Below are positions 11,576 to 22,595 of a stretch of DNA of 64,000 nucleotides, piece after piece; the first letter of the stretch is position 1, and every line of letters starts with the position of its first letter. The stretch spans positions 41,749,325-41,813,324 of the forward strand of contig OY735215.1 in the NCBI GenBank assembly GCA_963457665.1. Direction: 5' to 3'. The notes under the pieces are model-generated. The model had not been told where the DNA came from. It made no database searches and saw nothing but the letters and a program-made list of their open reading frames with translations. The position numbers and the translations under genes are program-made. The DNA comes from Thysanoteuthis rhombus (Eukaryota > Mollusca > Cephalopoda > Oegopsida > Thysanoteuthidae).

Positions 11576-12356
11576 AATTCATTGAGTATTGTGTTATCTA
11601 TGCATGGGGAGTATTCGATATCAGGGATTGAGCATATATAAATTGGTGTACATAGCAAATTCAGTTTTTTGCGGTGACTCTGTGCTTCATGTCGGTGATG
11701 CAATCGTCAGTTGATAATTGTATTGTTTTTTTTTTGTTGGGGGTATTTGATTGTTAAATTATTTGCATTGATTGTTTATACATTTTCGGGTTCTCGTTCT
11801 CTATTATCCATATCATTGTTGTCGTTGCTATCATCATTATTATTATTGTTGTTGTCTTTATTATTACAATTATTATTATCGAAAAAAAAACAACATTTAT
11901 TCAGCCAGGGGATTGTTAGTCCTTAGAATAGAAGTATATATTTTATCTGGTTAAAGCATACAGTGGGGTGACGGAAGGCAAATGAGATATGCACATAACT
12001 CACTCATTAACAACAAAAAATACACACACAGCATAACACTAGCAAAATACACACTGGACTTCAAAGAAAAACCAAACCAAAGCACACCATAAATCACACG
12101 GAAAATGTGAAGAAGGGCACCTGTTGCAGCAACACTCCAAAATACCACACCTTTTGCTTAGAAGAAAACATTGCTATAATCACCTTCCACCAACAATACA
12201 AACTACTCAACAAAATATTGTTTATATAGGCAGATATAAAAACAACTTTCTCCTACAATATCTAAAACCACACAACAACTCTGAAGACCAACAACCCTGG
12301 CTGAAAAAAAGTTCTCGATAATAATAACAACAACATCGACATCGATGACAAAAACA

Positions 12357-12385
12357 GAAACAACAACAACAACAACAACAACAAC

Positions 12386-12448
<63 letters not shown>
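12357..12448. repeat. (CAA)n(TAA)n array at the 5' border of an R4/Dong-like copy
   Basis: CAA units to about 12386, then TAA units to 12448. The right edge coincides exactly with the start of recognisable LINE sequence. Confidence 0.97.
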
Positions 12449-12451
<3 letters not shown>

Positions 12452-13309
12452 ACCGTAAACCACATCACCAGTGACTGTAGTCAACTAGCCTAGAAGGAGT
12501 ATAAACACAGACACAATAGAGTAGTGACAGTGATACACTGGAAACTCAGTAAACTAATGGTTTTTAACCATGTAGGAATGTGGTACCGGCACAAACTGGA
12601 GAAAGTCCTGGAGAATGGAAATCACAAATTGCTTCGGGATTTTAACATCCTATCTGACAACCCCATCCAAGCGAGAAAAGTGGACCTAGTAATCGTAGAT
12701 ATGAAGAAGAGAACCTGCCAAATAATATACGTGGCCGTACCTGCAGACCAAAAAACAAAAAAGAAACAGTGAAAAGCAGGGAAAATACTGGGACCTGGCA
12801 TGAGAACTGAAGGGGTTGTGGAACATGGAAGTCTGGATAGTACTAGTAATAGTACGTGCACTCAGAGCCGTACCAAGGACACTGAAAGCGAGATTGGAGG
12901 AACTAGAGATCAAAGGAAGGATTGAAACTGTACAGACCACAGCACTGCTGGGTACTGCACGGATACTTAGGAAAACGCTAGAAATATGAGATTTACTATC
13001 TAAACTGTTAGCAGTGGCTTAGCAGAGAGAAGAGATGAGGAGAGAGAGAAAAAAACACACCACAAATGCTGATGGAGTTACGAATTACAGCACTGATCTA
13101 ATAGTTGAGCAAGATAAAAGACGAAGGCTGAAGACCTGAAAAGACTTACTGTCACTCAAATTTTAGCGATAACCGCCGGGTAATCGGTGTGAAACTGAAA
13201 ACCATAGCATTACTGTGGATTGTGAGATTGTGGAGAGAAGGGTTGGAGACCTGAGGAGGCTTACTGTCATACAGTCTTCAGCGGTGACCACCAGGCAACT
13301 GGTGTGAAA

Positions 13310-13313
<4 letters not shown>
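12449..13313 (+). mobile_element. R4/Dong-like LINE, 5'-truncated copy A
   Basis: Begins inside the zinc-knuckle coding region (ETVNHITSDC) and continues through the restriction-like endonuclease (RKVDLVIVD, then the VAVPAD block) into the 3' UTR, bounded on both sides by (TAA)n. Compared with the intact ORF at 51830-53602 it has a CAG-to-TAG change in the LAQKEY motif at about 12490 and further disruptions. The LVIVD region remains open at 12524-12772. The copy at 18165-19595 shares the same TAG. It is non-functional. Confidence 0.9.
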
Positions 13314-13350
<37 letters not shown>

Positions 13351-13363
13351 TAATAATAATAAT
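13314..13363. repeat. (TAA)n between two R4/Dong-like fragments
   Basis: It is the 3' tail of copy A and at the same time the 5' border of copy B. Confidence 0.97.
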
Positions 13364-13741
13364 ACCTGCAGACCATAGAGTAGAGAGAAAGGAGAATGGA
13401 AAACTGGAAAAATACCAAGATCTCGCAAGGGAACTGAAGAAGATGTGGAACATAAAAGTCAGGGTAGTGCGAATCATAGTAGGTGCACACTAGGAACTGT
13501 CCCAAAGACACTGAGAACAAGACTGGAGGAGATCGGAATAAAAGGAAGGATTAAGACTGTATAGACAACAGCAGTGCAAGGGACTGAACGGATACCGAGC
13601 AAAGTGCTAGAAATATAAGGATTGCAACAGTAAAGTTTTACTGTGCTTTATGAGAATGAGGAGAGGATGGCTGGAGACTTGAGGAGACTTGCTGTCACTC
13701 AACCTCCAGCGGTAACGACCAAGCAACTGGTGCGAGATTGA
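13364..13741 (+). mobile_element. R4/Dong-like LINE, 5'-truncated copy B
   Basis: Starts in the endonuclease-coding part (VPADHRVERKE) and continues through EKYQDLARELKKMW and the degraded C-terminus into the 3' UTR, ending at (TAA)n. It has the same orientation as copy A and lies immediately downstream of it. It is broken. Confidence 0.9.
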
Positions 13742-13742
13742 A

Positions 13743-13744
13743 TG

Positions 13745-13796
<52 letters not shown>

Positions 13797-13861
13797 CTCA
13801 GATCTAAGAATATATTAACACCGTAACCAATCAATAATCAATAATCAATCAATCAATCAAA
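13743..13861. repeat. (TAA)n tail and (AATC)n run
   Basis: The TAA array at 13743-13793 is the 3' tail of copy B. A short AATC-type run follows at about 13827-13861. Confidence 0.95.
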
Positions 13862-14324
13862 AGTTAACTCAACTGATTGAAAAAAAACAAAACAAAAAAC
13901 CCCCCAAAAACTGAATAAATTATTTTTTTTCATTTTTTTTCTTTTTAAAACTTAATTCTATTAAGTAAAAGGCGCAATCAATGAACAAAAAGCGAGAATC
14001 TTTAGCTGCAGTGATTTTTACCCAAGAGTTTTACGCATCTCATCAGACCCTATCCCCACATGACCTCAAACGCCCTATATGTAAGGAGCACCTCCCCAGG
14101 AATAGTAGACCGTTTGACAATTGCACCAACGGCACGAAACTTTGAGTCACGATGTAGAACTGACCAAGATCCCCAGCAACCATGACAACCAATTCTTAAG
14201 AATACCCACCCCCTTTGACTAAAGCAACCCATGAATTCCCAGAACTACTGCATCTACTTTCACCAAAGGGTCGATGCAAAATACCGTATATTTCCTCCCA
14301 TACAGTAAACTATCCTGATACTCT

Positions 14325-14328
<4 letters not shown>
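13862..14328. other. no gene seen
   Basis: Unique-looking sequence; no coding signal was recognised. Confidence 0.4.

Positions 14329-14381
<53 letters not shown>
14329..14381. repeat. (AT)n array
   Basis: Left flank of a tRNA-like dispersed repeat. Confidence 0.97.
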
Positions 14382-14387
<6 letters not shown>

Positions 14388-14394
14388 ATATAAC

Positions 14395-14675
14395 AGCTGT
14401 TTCGTTGTATTACTATGTGGCTATAGACAATCCATTTTCCAATCCAGTACCACGAGGTAGGATTGAAACCTTCGCTTCAGACCCGGAGGCCGGTATCGTA
14501 CCTTCTGCTCCACGAAACTAGACTGCCAGAAAAGCTTGAATTTAAGCGATTTATACATTATTTTGCTTATATCCCCTATCCACAAAAGTGCTTTATTCCT
14601 ATGGAAGAGCATTGCATAAGCTCACAAGGAACGAGTTACCTCACTTAAAGAGTGCTCAACCCTGAACAGGGATAT
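14395..14675 (-). mobile_element. tRNA-derived SINE-like repeat, copy 1
   Basis: Closely related to 46470-46765; shared blocks include GTGGCTATAGAC, CTTCGCTTCAGACCC and ACTTAAAGAGTGCTCA. On the minus strand, from about 14528 to 14450, TAGTTTCGTGGAGCAGAAGG followed by GGTTTCAATCC resembles Pol III A and B boxes around an anticodon-arm-like stem. I therefore favour a tRNA-derived SINE reading on the minus strand. It is flanked by (AT)n on both sides. Confidence 0.6.
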
Positions 14676-14678
14676 TTG

Positions 14679-14682
<4 letters not shown>

Positions 14683-14727
<45 letters not shown>
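14683..14727. repeat. (AT)n array
   Basis: Right flank of the SINE-like repeat. Confidence 0.97.
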
Positions 14728-14728
<1 letters not shown>

Positions 14729-14756
14729 GTATATTCTGTCTGCTAATTTTCTTCAA

Positions 14757-14945
14757 CACATCTTTTATCAAAGATGATAGACAATGAGCATCTTTTTAAT
14801 CTTATAATAATCTTTTTCTTGTTTTCATACAAGTGAACGGATCTTTGATTTAAGTGAAACCAAGGATCCGTTCACCTGTACGAAAAGAAGAAAAGTTTAC
14901 TAAAAGATGCTTATCGTCTGTCTTTTTTAATTAAAGATGTCTTCC
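14757..14945. repeat. long imperfect palindrome (fold-back/MITE-like)
   Basis: The arms pair over most of their length. Centrally, ACAAGTGAACGGATCTTTG pairs with CAAGGATCCGTTCACCTGT around a loop of about 13 bases. Outer parts pair too (GACAATGAGCATCTTTT with AAAAGATGCTTATCGTC). There is no ORF. It could be a MITE, a fold-back element, or the relic of an inverted SINE pair. Confidence 0.75.
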
Positions 14946-15458
14946 TCTCTCTGTCTCTCTGTCTATATATCCCTGCGCTGATTATGAACGTATATTCGTC
15001 TATATCTAACTATTTATCTATTTATAAATGAAAATGATAATCTTCTGACAAAAACCTCCCAAAACTGAACGTTGAGAAACAAAACAGATTGGCTAATACC
15101 CACAAATTGTAGGCTACATGCCGTTCAATTTCGATCTCAAAGAACGGAAAGCAACTCAGACAAGACACCTGATTACAGTCCGTTTAATATCGAAATCTTT
15201 TTTCTTTTATTATTCTTGATTCGTTTTAGAAACTATTTTTCTCTCTTCTTCACAATCCTCTTTGTTTCTGGTTGTGTGCGTTCTTTAACACAGGCGGAAA
15301 GAACAGTTTTTCTCTGATTTTCTTATTCTTATTCTCTCTTCGAAACAAAAAGCAAAAACTAAACTAAAACAATCTCCTAATTCTATCCCAACTGAAGATG
15401 ATTGTTGCAACAATTGTATTGTATATACAAAATTCGTAACTATATATGACTTGCTAGT
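14946..15458. other. no gene seen
   Basis: Short CT- and TATC-like runs near 14945-15020, then AT-rich sequence with no coding signal. Confidence 0.4.
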
Positions 15459-15530
15459 TTAGCTCAATCGGCGAGAGAACCTTCTACTGATCACTAGGTC
15501 ATGATTTCAAATCACGTTGGAGAAATGTTT
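15459..15530 (+). repeat. tRNA-like sequence, probable SINE head
   Basis: TTTAGCTCAATCGGCGAGAG is a good A-box/D-arm match. The expected T-arm position holds ATTTCAAATCA, a weak B box. Stem pairing appears too poor for a functional tRNA, so a SINE head or tRNA pseudogene is likelier. Confidence 0.45.
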
Positions 15531-15734
15531 ATTTTGTGTAACGGTTGACTTTTGATATCTTAAATTAGGAGAGGGTTGTTCTGGTTCATGCTGTTTCGAT
15601 AAAAAAACAAAACAAAGTCTATTCCACCCCCTGACTTGACTGTGAAGTCAGTCGAATGTAATACTTATATAAGGGAAGACTCACACGAGGTTGGCAAGCT
15701 TCCGTTAAAGCAAGCTCGACTTTTAAGAACAAAA

Positions 15735-16210
15735 AATCCAAGTAGTCCCGAGAAGAATCGTATACAACCGATGTATCCAACCAGCTGTCACATAGGAGCT
15801 GGAACACGGAACCTAACCGAAAAAATGACCCATAAACTGAGAACCATGCAACGTGCACATGAGAAACTCATGTTCAGCCTCACATGGGAAGACCATAAGG
15901 CAGCACAGTATATTAGAGCAAAAACAGTAGTCTGAGACATCATAGAAACTGCTAGAAAACTCAAAAAGCAATGGACTGAACAAGTTATAAGAATGGCAGA
16001 CAACCGATGGACATCACGTCTCACAATGTGTATCCCAAGAGATCGAGAGCGAAGCTGTGGCCTATAAAAATTAATAAGGTGTGACGAGCTGGATTAATTC
16101 AGAAAGTAAGGACTCTGCAATGCCCATGATAGAGAATTCTTGCATATCTTGAGGAAAGTCTATGTCGAATGACGGACGCTAACAGAGTGATGGTGATGAT
16201 AATGATCATA
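15735..16210 (+). mobile_element. RTE-type LINE, 3' fragment
   Basis: Encodes the C-terminal end of an RTE reverse transcriptase ORF: LRTMQRAHEKLM, WEDHKAAQYIRAKT, the MADNRWTSRLT block, then CNAHDRE and a degraded KVYVE-RTL end. It finishes in GATGGTGATGAT-like repeats, as RTE 3' ends do. In-frame stops and frame changes are present. The same family appears at 39723-41303, 45530-45945, 49372-49645 and 63212-63630. Confidence 0.85.
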
Positions 16211-16249
16211 AAAAAATCTGATTTGAAAAGAAAAAAAGTCTGAATACTG

Positions 16250-16380
16250 ACAGGAACAAATCGGGGGCCAATTTAACATAAACCTTCATTGTAAATTGAC
16301 CACCACTCTAAAAACCCCTTCTCAAGGGGGGGATGAAAAACGTTCTTTATAGACAGAAGAGTGAATTTTGAAATTTTCAT
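16250..16380 (-). repeat. family B repeat, partial minus-strand copy
   Basis: AATTTAACATAAACCTT and the following bases are the reverse complement of the GTAAGTTTATGCTAAATT block of family B. Confidence 0.4.
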
Positions 16381-16860
16381 CCTTCTCAACTCTGCTAGCG
16401 CTGTCTATGTGTACCACATACGTAGCCAGTCATACTAATTTAAAACTGCAAGAATGTTAATATTGTCTATGCTGATGTTGAGGGCCTAATGCTTCGAAGA
16501 AAGATTCTCTCTCTAGCTCGGGAAATAAATTGAGGCACATGAAACAAAAAGAAATGGGGAAATTTTCCCAATAATGGATATAAACGATGTTTTAGCATTA
16601 AAGATCGTTTTGTAAAACTTGCATTTGTTTTATGAATCGTTTAAAATTAATGCTGCAAGCAACAGAATGAAGCTTAATTGTTTAAAATGTCCAAGCAATG
16701 AAATAAAAAGAAATATACGTCACCAATTCTATATAACGGCATAAATTCTCTGATTCGTTGTTTTTTTATTTCTATTTGCTATTTCTTTTTATTACAACAC
16801 AATAATAGTTAGAAACAAACAATAACGAATATCTATCAATCTCACTATTGATATAAGACC
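16381..16860. other. no gene seen
   Basis: AT-rich sequence without coding signal. Confidence 0.4.
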
Positions 16861-16921
16861 TTCATCTATCTATCTATCTATGAATCTATCTAAGACTGTT
16901 ACTTTCTTTCTCTCTCTCTAC

Positions 16922-16965
<44 letters not shown>

Positions 16966-17017
16966 CTATCTCAGTCTAATCCTATCTATCTATCTATCTA
17001 TCTATATCAGTCTAATC

Positions 17018-17049
<32 letters not shown>

Positions 17050-17129
17050 ATCAGTCTAATCCTATCTATCTATCTATCTATCTCAGTCTAATCCTATCTA
17101 TCTATCTATCTATCTATCTCAGTCTAATC

Positions 17130-17172
<43 letters not shown>

Positions 17173-17208
17173 CGTTAACTTCTTCACATCTATCTATCTG
17201 TCTATCCG

Positions 17209-17280
<72 letters not shown>

Positions 17281-17350
17281 CACTTGTTTATATCTATCTA
17301 CCTATCCATATATCGGTCAATCGATCCATCTATCCATCTTAACTTGTTCA

Positions 17351-17404
<54 letters not shown>

Positions 17405-17475
17405 AACTTGTTCACATCTATCCGCCTATCTATCTCTCTGTCTGTTCTTATCTATATATCTCAGTTTGTTAATAG
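16861..17475 (+). repeat. (TATC)n field with higher-order units
   Basis: Includes a (TC)n run at about 16910-16947, then (TATC)n blocks punctuated by TCAGTCTAATCC five times (about 16971, 17008, 17050, 17086, 17119). These give higher-order units of about 33-42 bp. Later blocks are separated by TTAACTTGTTCATATC-type spacers (about 17165, 17280, 17340, 17402), and the last is TCAGTTTGTTAATAGC. Confidence 0.95.
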
Positions 17476-17807
17476 CTATCTGATAATTCCTCCTTTTTTG
17501 TTGGGTTTCCCATCAGCTAAATGGTAGTAAATTTGCTTCTAAGTAACATGACCGACAGACGAATAAACCATTTCTTTGTTCGTGTCTGGGGGCGGGGGAT
17601 TCACTCCCTTTTATTCTTTCACCCGGGAGCAGTCTGTAAAATTTTGCACTTTCAAAATCAGCAATACCCAAGTAAACATCCATAATACATTGCATCTGCA
17701 CCAACCCACTCGCTTATATTTCATATGGTTTCTTTATTTAAAAGTTTTGCTTTCAAGTTTTCATCAACTTTTCATCGTTTCTCATATCTACTTTCTCTCT
17801 TTCTTTT
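17476..17807. other. no gene seen
   Basis: Unique-looking sequence. An open frame enters the following TTTC tract but has no supporting features. Confidence 0.4.
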
Positions 17808-17951
17808 TTTTTTTTTCTTTCTTTCTTTATCTCGTTCTTTCTTTCTTTCTTTCTTTCTTTCTCTCTTTCTTTTGTACTTTCATTGTCTACATCATCGACC
17901 AACACTTTTTTCGCCAGTACAGTAGCAAAACTCTGTTTGTCCATCTTTCTC

Positions 17952-17986
<35 letters not shown>

Positions 17987-18115
17987 CACTGACTCCTAAT
18001 CCTATTTGCTAGCAATATAAAACTGTATGATAATATAGGGTTCTGTACCTGCTTTGCACACACACTCACACACACATACACACATACACACTCACACACA
18101 TACACGCACACACAC
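17808..18115 (+). repeat. (TTTC)n, (TGTC)n and (CA)n runs
   Basis: TTTC-rich at about 17808-17875, a clean (TGTC)n run at about 17957-17985, and CA-rich with TACACA variants at about 18057-18115. Confidence 0.9.
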
Positions 18116-18164
18116 GATTAGTCTGTGGATACGATGTACCTGACAATATGTAAAAAATATTTTG

Positions 18165-19595
18165 TTACTTTCGCAACGGCAGAAGGAATCGAACTCCAAC
18201 AAAAAGATTAGAGTATTGACCATACAGGACCGATACAAATACCTGGGAAAAAATGAAGGAGGAAGAAGGCAATACCTAACGAGGATACGGGAAATATTAG
18301 AGACCAAACTAAACAGCAGGGAACCTCATAGAAGGAATGAACAGAGTCTATATCAATAGTAGAATACACGCGACCATCCCTTGAATGGTCAAAGGAAAAT
18401 CTCCAATCAATTGACAGGTGAACAAGAAAGCTTGTGAAAATGCACAATGTCTTACACCCCAGAGAAGACACATTTATAATCTATGTGAAGCAAAAAGACA
18501 AATCAGCATGGAAAACTACCAGAAGGCCGAAACAGGCTTAGAAAAGTGTGTGCAAACAAATAGTGAAGAAAAAAAAAGCACCCGAATCAATCCTGCAAAC
18601 AACGAAAAAGTAGAAAAAAATAAAGCAGCACAACAAAGAAGAAAGAAAGAATTGGAACAGGAAAAGCTACACGGAGAATTTAAGACGGATACATGATGTT
18701 GCAGTCGAAAGATCATGGACATAGCCACAAAAAGAAAAACCTGAAGAAAAAAACGGAATCGTTCTTCATGGAAGCCCAGAACAAATGCATCAAGACAAAG
18801 TATATCAAAATACACAGGCAAATAGAACACAAGCAAACAGCAAATGCCTCCTATGTGGGGAAAAGGGATGAGACTGTAAACCACAGACCTTGTAAATGTA
18901 GTCAACTAGCCTAGAAAGAGTAAGAACACAGACACGATAGAGTAGCATGAATAATATGCTGGAAACTCATTAAACGAATGGGATTTAATCATGCTGAAAA
19001 GGAGTACCAGCACAAACTAGAGACGGCCCTGGAGAAGGGAAATCATAAATTGCTTTGAGATTTTAACATCAAAACTAACTACCCCATCCAAGCAAGAAGA
19101 CCGGACAAGAATAGAAATCATGGACAAGAGAGCTTAAAAAAGTACAGAGCATGAAAGTCTGAGTAGTACCAGTAATATTAGGTGTACTCAAAACCGTACA
19201 AAAGACACTGAATGCGAGATTGGAGGAAGTAGGGATAAAGGGGGGTCGAAACTGTACAGACCATAGCACTGAAGAGTACTGCACAAATACCGAGGAAAAT
19301 GTCAGAAATATGAGATCGACGGCCCCAGCAGTGGCCTAACAAGGAGAAGAGGCGAGAGAGGGAAAGAACAAACAAAAGCATTACAGATTATAGTGGATGT
19401 ACGAACTACAGCTCTGCTGTGATAGGTGAGGGAGATATGAGAGTAGGAATGAAGACCCTGGGAGACTAACTGTCACTTAGCCTTCAGTGATAACCACCGG
19501 ACAACTAGTGTTAAACTTTAAACCATAGCACTGCTGCAGACTACGAGAGTGTTGAAAGGAGGGCTGTCTCTCAGTCTCTAGTGGTTTTTCGGGTT
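18165..19595 (+). mobile_element. R4/Dong-like LINE, degraded copy
   Basis: Starts in the region matching ELPDNSKIRALT of the intact ORF (here with QDRYKYLG readable) and runs through the RT thumb, zinc knuckle and endonuclease to the 3' UTR. Segments present in the 51830-53602 ORF are missing, including most of the VLECDTIKREEM part. It carries CTAGCCTAG where the younger copies encode LAQ, exactly as copy A at 12449 does. No clear (TAA)n tail remains. It is a non-functional older subfamily member. Confidence 0.85.
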
Positions 19596-20835
19596 CTCGG
19601 TATTTCTTCTTACAAACATTGGATTTCTACCATTAGAAATATTATTTTTATCTTATTAGAAGTATATATATTACATTCATTTTTCTTTTCAACAAAAATT
19701 ACGGTGCTACAAAGGATGTTGTTAAAACAGTTGATTTAATAATAGAGCCATTGAGCAATATAAAAACATAAATATTTCCAAAAGACAGTAGATAATCGTC
19801 CATGATTTTGAGCCATTCGTCCGTTGGTATTATTTATATTTACAAATAAGTCAGGAACCAAGCAAGTTTTTTTCTTTTATCCCTTGTTTTCGTGGTCAAT
19901 GGTGAATTAACCATTAGTCTGAGTATGCCTTTCTTTCTGACTTTTGGCGCTAGTTTCTGATTAACCATTAGGTTGAGTAGCCTTTGTCCAACTTTCTCCA
20001 TTGTCTTTTCACTTCATTTTCGTATGTGATAATGACAGATGACAAAAAAAGGAGTGACGTCATGCCCAAGTAACAGTGACACACTGACGTACGCAAAACT
20101 GATGACAAATTCACTCTCACATCCAAAGCCCAACTCAAGCTGACTTGTGCTGCTAAAGTTAGCAAATCCTAATTGCAGTAACTATTAACAAAGTAGTAGA
20201 AATATGGGACAGGTAGTTTTGGAATAATATTGCCCCGAGAATTGAATTCTGTTTTGTCCACATTTCAGATTTTATTCAGGCAAGGGAGTTTGGTCTTACC
20301 GCTGCCAAGCACGTTACTTTTTAATGTTCGTTAAATTCAGCATTTCCATTACGTCATCAGAACATAAAAATCTACCTCTACGTCATCAGATCTTATTTGC
20401 GTTCTTCAGCGTGAAACAATAATAGATGTTATACGTTTGGATTACAGTCAATATCACCTTCGAACTGACGTTATTGTGATAGACTGGTGGGCTGGCGTCC
20501 ATTAGCCTTGGACGTCACTGTAATAGACTTACGTGCTGGCGTATACAAAAGAAAAAAAAAAGTGCGAAACCCCAGCATTAGCCTTTCCAAACGTGCCACC
20601 ACGTACGTGAGAAAGATTTCTAATGCGACGCTGTTGGTTGTGAGAGAAACAACCAGACTCCATTACGCAAACCATCGCAAGTAATTTGAACAGAACTAGC
20701 GTCGCCAGAATTGAGAGCGCAAAGATTGACGTAACAATAACTTTTGACTAAATAGAATCTGAAATGTCTGGTATGATTATCTGTGCTCCCCAGCCTGTTC
20801 GTATTCATCGTTCTGTCTCTCTTCCCTCTCCTTCT
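19596..20835. other. no gene seen
   Basis: Mixed sequence. Short frames exist on both strands but none resembles a known protein. TGACGT-type sequence recurs at about 20050-20100 and 20465-20520. Confidence 0.4.
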
Positions 20836-20840
20836 CTCTC

Positions 20841-20920
<80 letters not shown>

Positions 20921-20931
20921 ATATATATATA
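20836..20931. repeat. (CT)n(TA)n compound microsatellite
   Basis: CT repeat to about 20871, then TA repeat directly abutting a family B copy. Confidence 0.97.
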
Positions 20932-21305
20932 TCAGAAACCGTCTATCAAAAGTGTCACCAAAACAGTTTTCTTTTTCAAGTTGGTCCAGCTAGCTCGATG
21001 GCTTTGTAAGCATCAGGCATGCAGGCCGCAGTTTTTCTATAAAAATCCTCTCTCTATAATAGGTTTTTGGTGAGGGTTCAGTTTGAAGTGTAAGTTTATG
21101 CTAAATTTCTCCATTATTTGTGCCCGCTTGTTTCGCTTTTTAAAAAATTGAGAATCCAGACAATATAGTGACTGCCGAACAAAAGGTGAGAGAAGTAACT
21201 CGTTCATTGACCCCTCTCATCCAGTGTTATAACTGATCACCCACAACATATCATGCTGCCAAAAAACGTTGGTCACGAGATGGTTTCTATTCTGACTAAC
21301 CATCT
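20932..21305 (+). repeat. dispersed repeat family B, copy 2
   Basis: Contains GTAAGTTTATGCTAAATT, a TGCCGAACAAAA block, ATGCTGCCAAAAAACG and a TTTCTATTCTGACTAACC end. An upstream block with TGTCACCAAAACAG and CAAGTTGGTCCAG is shared with copy 3 at 29225-29705. Confidence 0.75.
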
Positions 21306-22311
21306 ATTTATTTATCTATCTGCACACGCACAGGCGCACGCATACCCCCACCACATTCATGTATATCCTACCCCCTCCCCCCATTACTTATCCCCCAGAG
21401 TAACCCTTTCCAAACATGCCATCATACGTGACAGGAAGATTTCGAATACCGAGCGGTAGGTTGGTAAAGTTACCCCAAAGACCTCCACTATACAAATCAT
21501 CGCGAGTAATTTGAATAAGACCCAACTCACGCCACGTGGATTTGAAAGTAAAAGCGTAAGCGAGTGGTTGGGGCAAGGCCAGGGGGAATGGTTTGGTCGA
21601 TTTTAAATGTTTGAGGGGGGAAGGCTCAAGGAGCCAAGTTTCCTCCCCCCACGTCAATCTCCAGCTACGCCCCCTGGTGGATGGTTTAATAACTGGAAAG
21701 TCATAAATCGGAAGATGTGAATTTAGTATTGAATGGTTGGGTGCGGGTCTTGTTGAGGTGACTACACAGGCAGGACAAGAGGCGCCAAGCCTTTTAACGG
21801 TTGACAAATCGCTCAGTGAATCTACTGCTGGGAAGGAAGGGTTAGTGAAGATGATTGTGGGGCTCCAAAATATAAATGCATATTGCATACGATGCACACT
21901 TCTATCCATGTGCGTGTGTTTGTGCGCGCACGTTTTGGTGAGGACAGGTATTTTATTAAGGACTGGTACAGCTATTCACGCAGTGCTTATGAGAAAGAAA
22001 ACTTCTATGTAAGAATCTATTGTCCTATTACTTTACTACCTAACGTTTAGAAACTATGCTCGGAAATATATTTACAAACGGGCCGATAGACACTGTAGAT
22101 TGAAAACAACCATGTAAACAGGCAAGCTTCAGGATCGTCGATTCAGCGATGGAGCCCCGACACACGATAGTTCAGCTGATGGAAAAGACGTTGGAATGAA
22201 CCAAACCATTTTATTTAGAATTCGCAGATTATGGAAAAAAGATAACCTACATTATTTAGAGTGAGCCTTGAAAACAGGCTTTTTGGAAAATTGACTGAGT
22301 ACGAAAGGGAG

Positions 22312-22316
<5 letters not shown>
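21306..22316. other. no gene seen
   Basis: The longest frame here is 173 codons on the minus strand (21388-21909). It has no recognised domain, and its Pro/Ser-rich composition does not persuade me that it is coding. Confidence 0.35.
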
Positions 22317-22376
<60 letters not shown>

Positions 22377-22378
22377 TC
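22317..22378. repeat. (AT)n(GT)n compound microsatellite
   Basis: AT repeat followed by a short GT repeat. Confidence 0.97.
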
Positions 22379-22507
22379 ACAAAAAAGCATACATACACAT
22401 TAATATTTATAAATATACACATAAGTATTTAAAACTGTCTCCGTTCGTATGTCTTCACGGCCATTTTCTTTAGGTATACCTTTATTTTTATTTACCCCCA
22501 TATCTAT

Positions 22508-22595
22508 TTGAAATCGGACATAATCGAAATTGCAACTGATCAGGTAGCCGCTCCAACGTAGCGTTGCTCCTATCACTGAGCTAAACCATCACAAT
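22508..22595 (-). repeat. tRNA-like SINE head, minus strand
   Basis: On the minus strand, TTTAGCTCAGTGATAGGAGC is a strong A-box/D-arm match and GCAATTTCGATTATG a B-box-like segment about 40 bases on. Total length fits a tRNA-like head. It forms an inverted pair with the following entry. Confidence 0.5.

Larger units (their letters stand above)
9755..11715 (-). mobile_element. Penelope-like element fossil with GIY-YIG endonuclease
   Basis: Minus-strand retroelement remnant, broken in several places. From its 5' side (right) to left it shows an N-terminal reverse transcriptase segment at about 11118-11333 with a LVTSLYTNIPV-like motif. The later RT region at 10645-10965 follows, with TLEKKSNNTLPFL and HFHSN motifs typical of Penelope RT. 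A GIY-YIG nuclease region at 10316-10579 follows it, with GIYVIPCEACDKI and RPPEKRIYE. Penelope elements couple these two activities for integration. Two (AT)n arrays at about 11423-11573 lie within or beside its upstream part. Ends and terminal repeats were not resolved. It appears moderately old. Confidence 0.8.

Noticed and set aside
21388-21909. 173-codon minus-strand frame
   Set aside because: No recognisable domain, no splice or promoter context, and opposite frames of similar quality.
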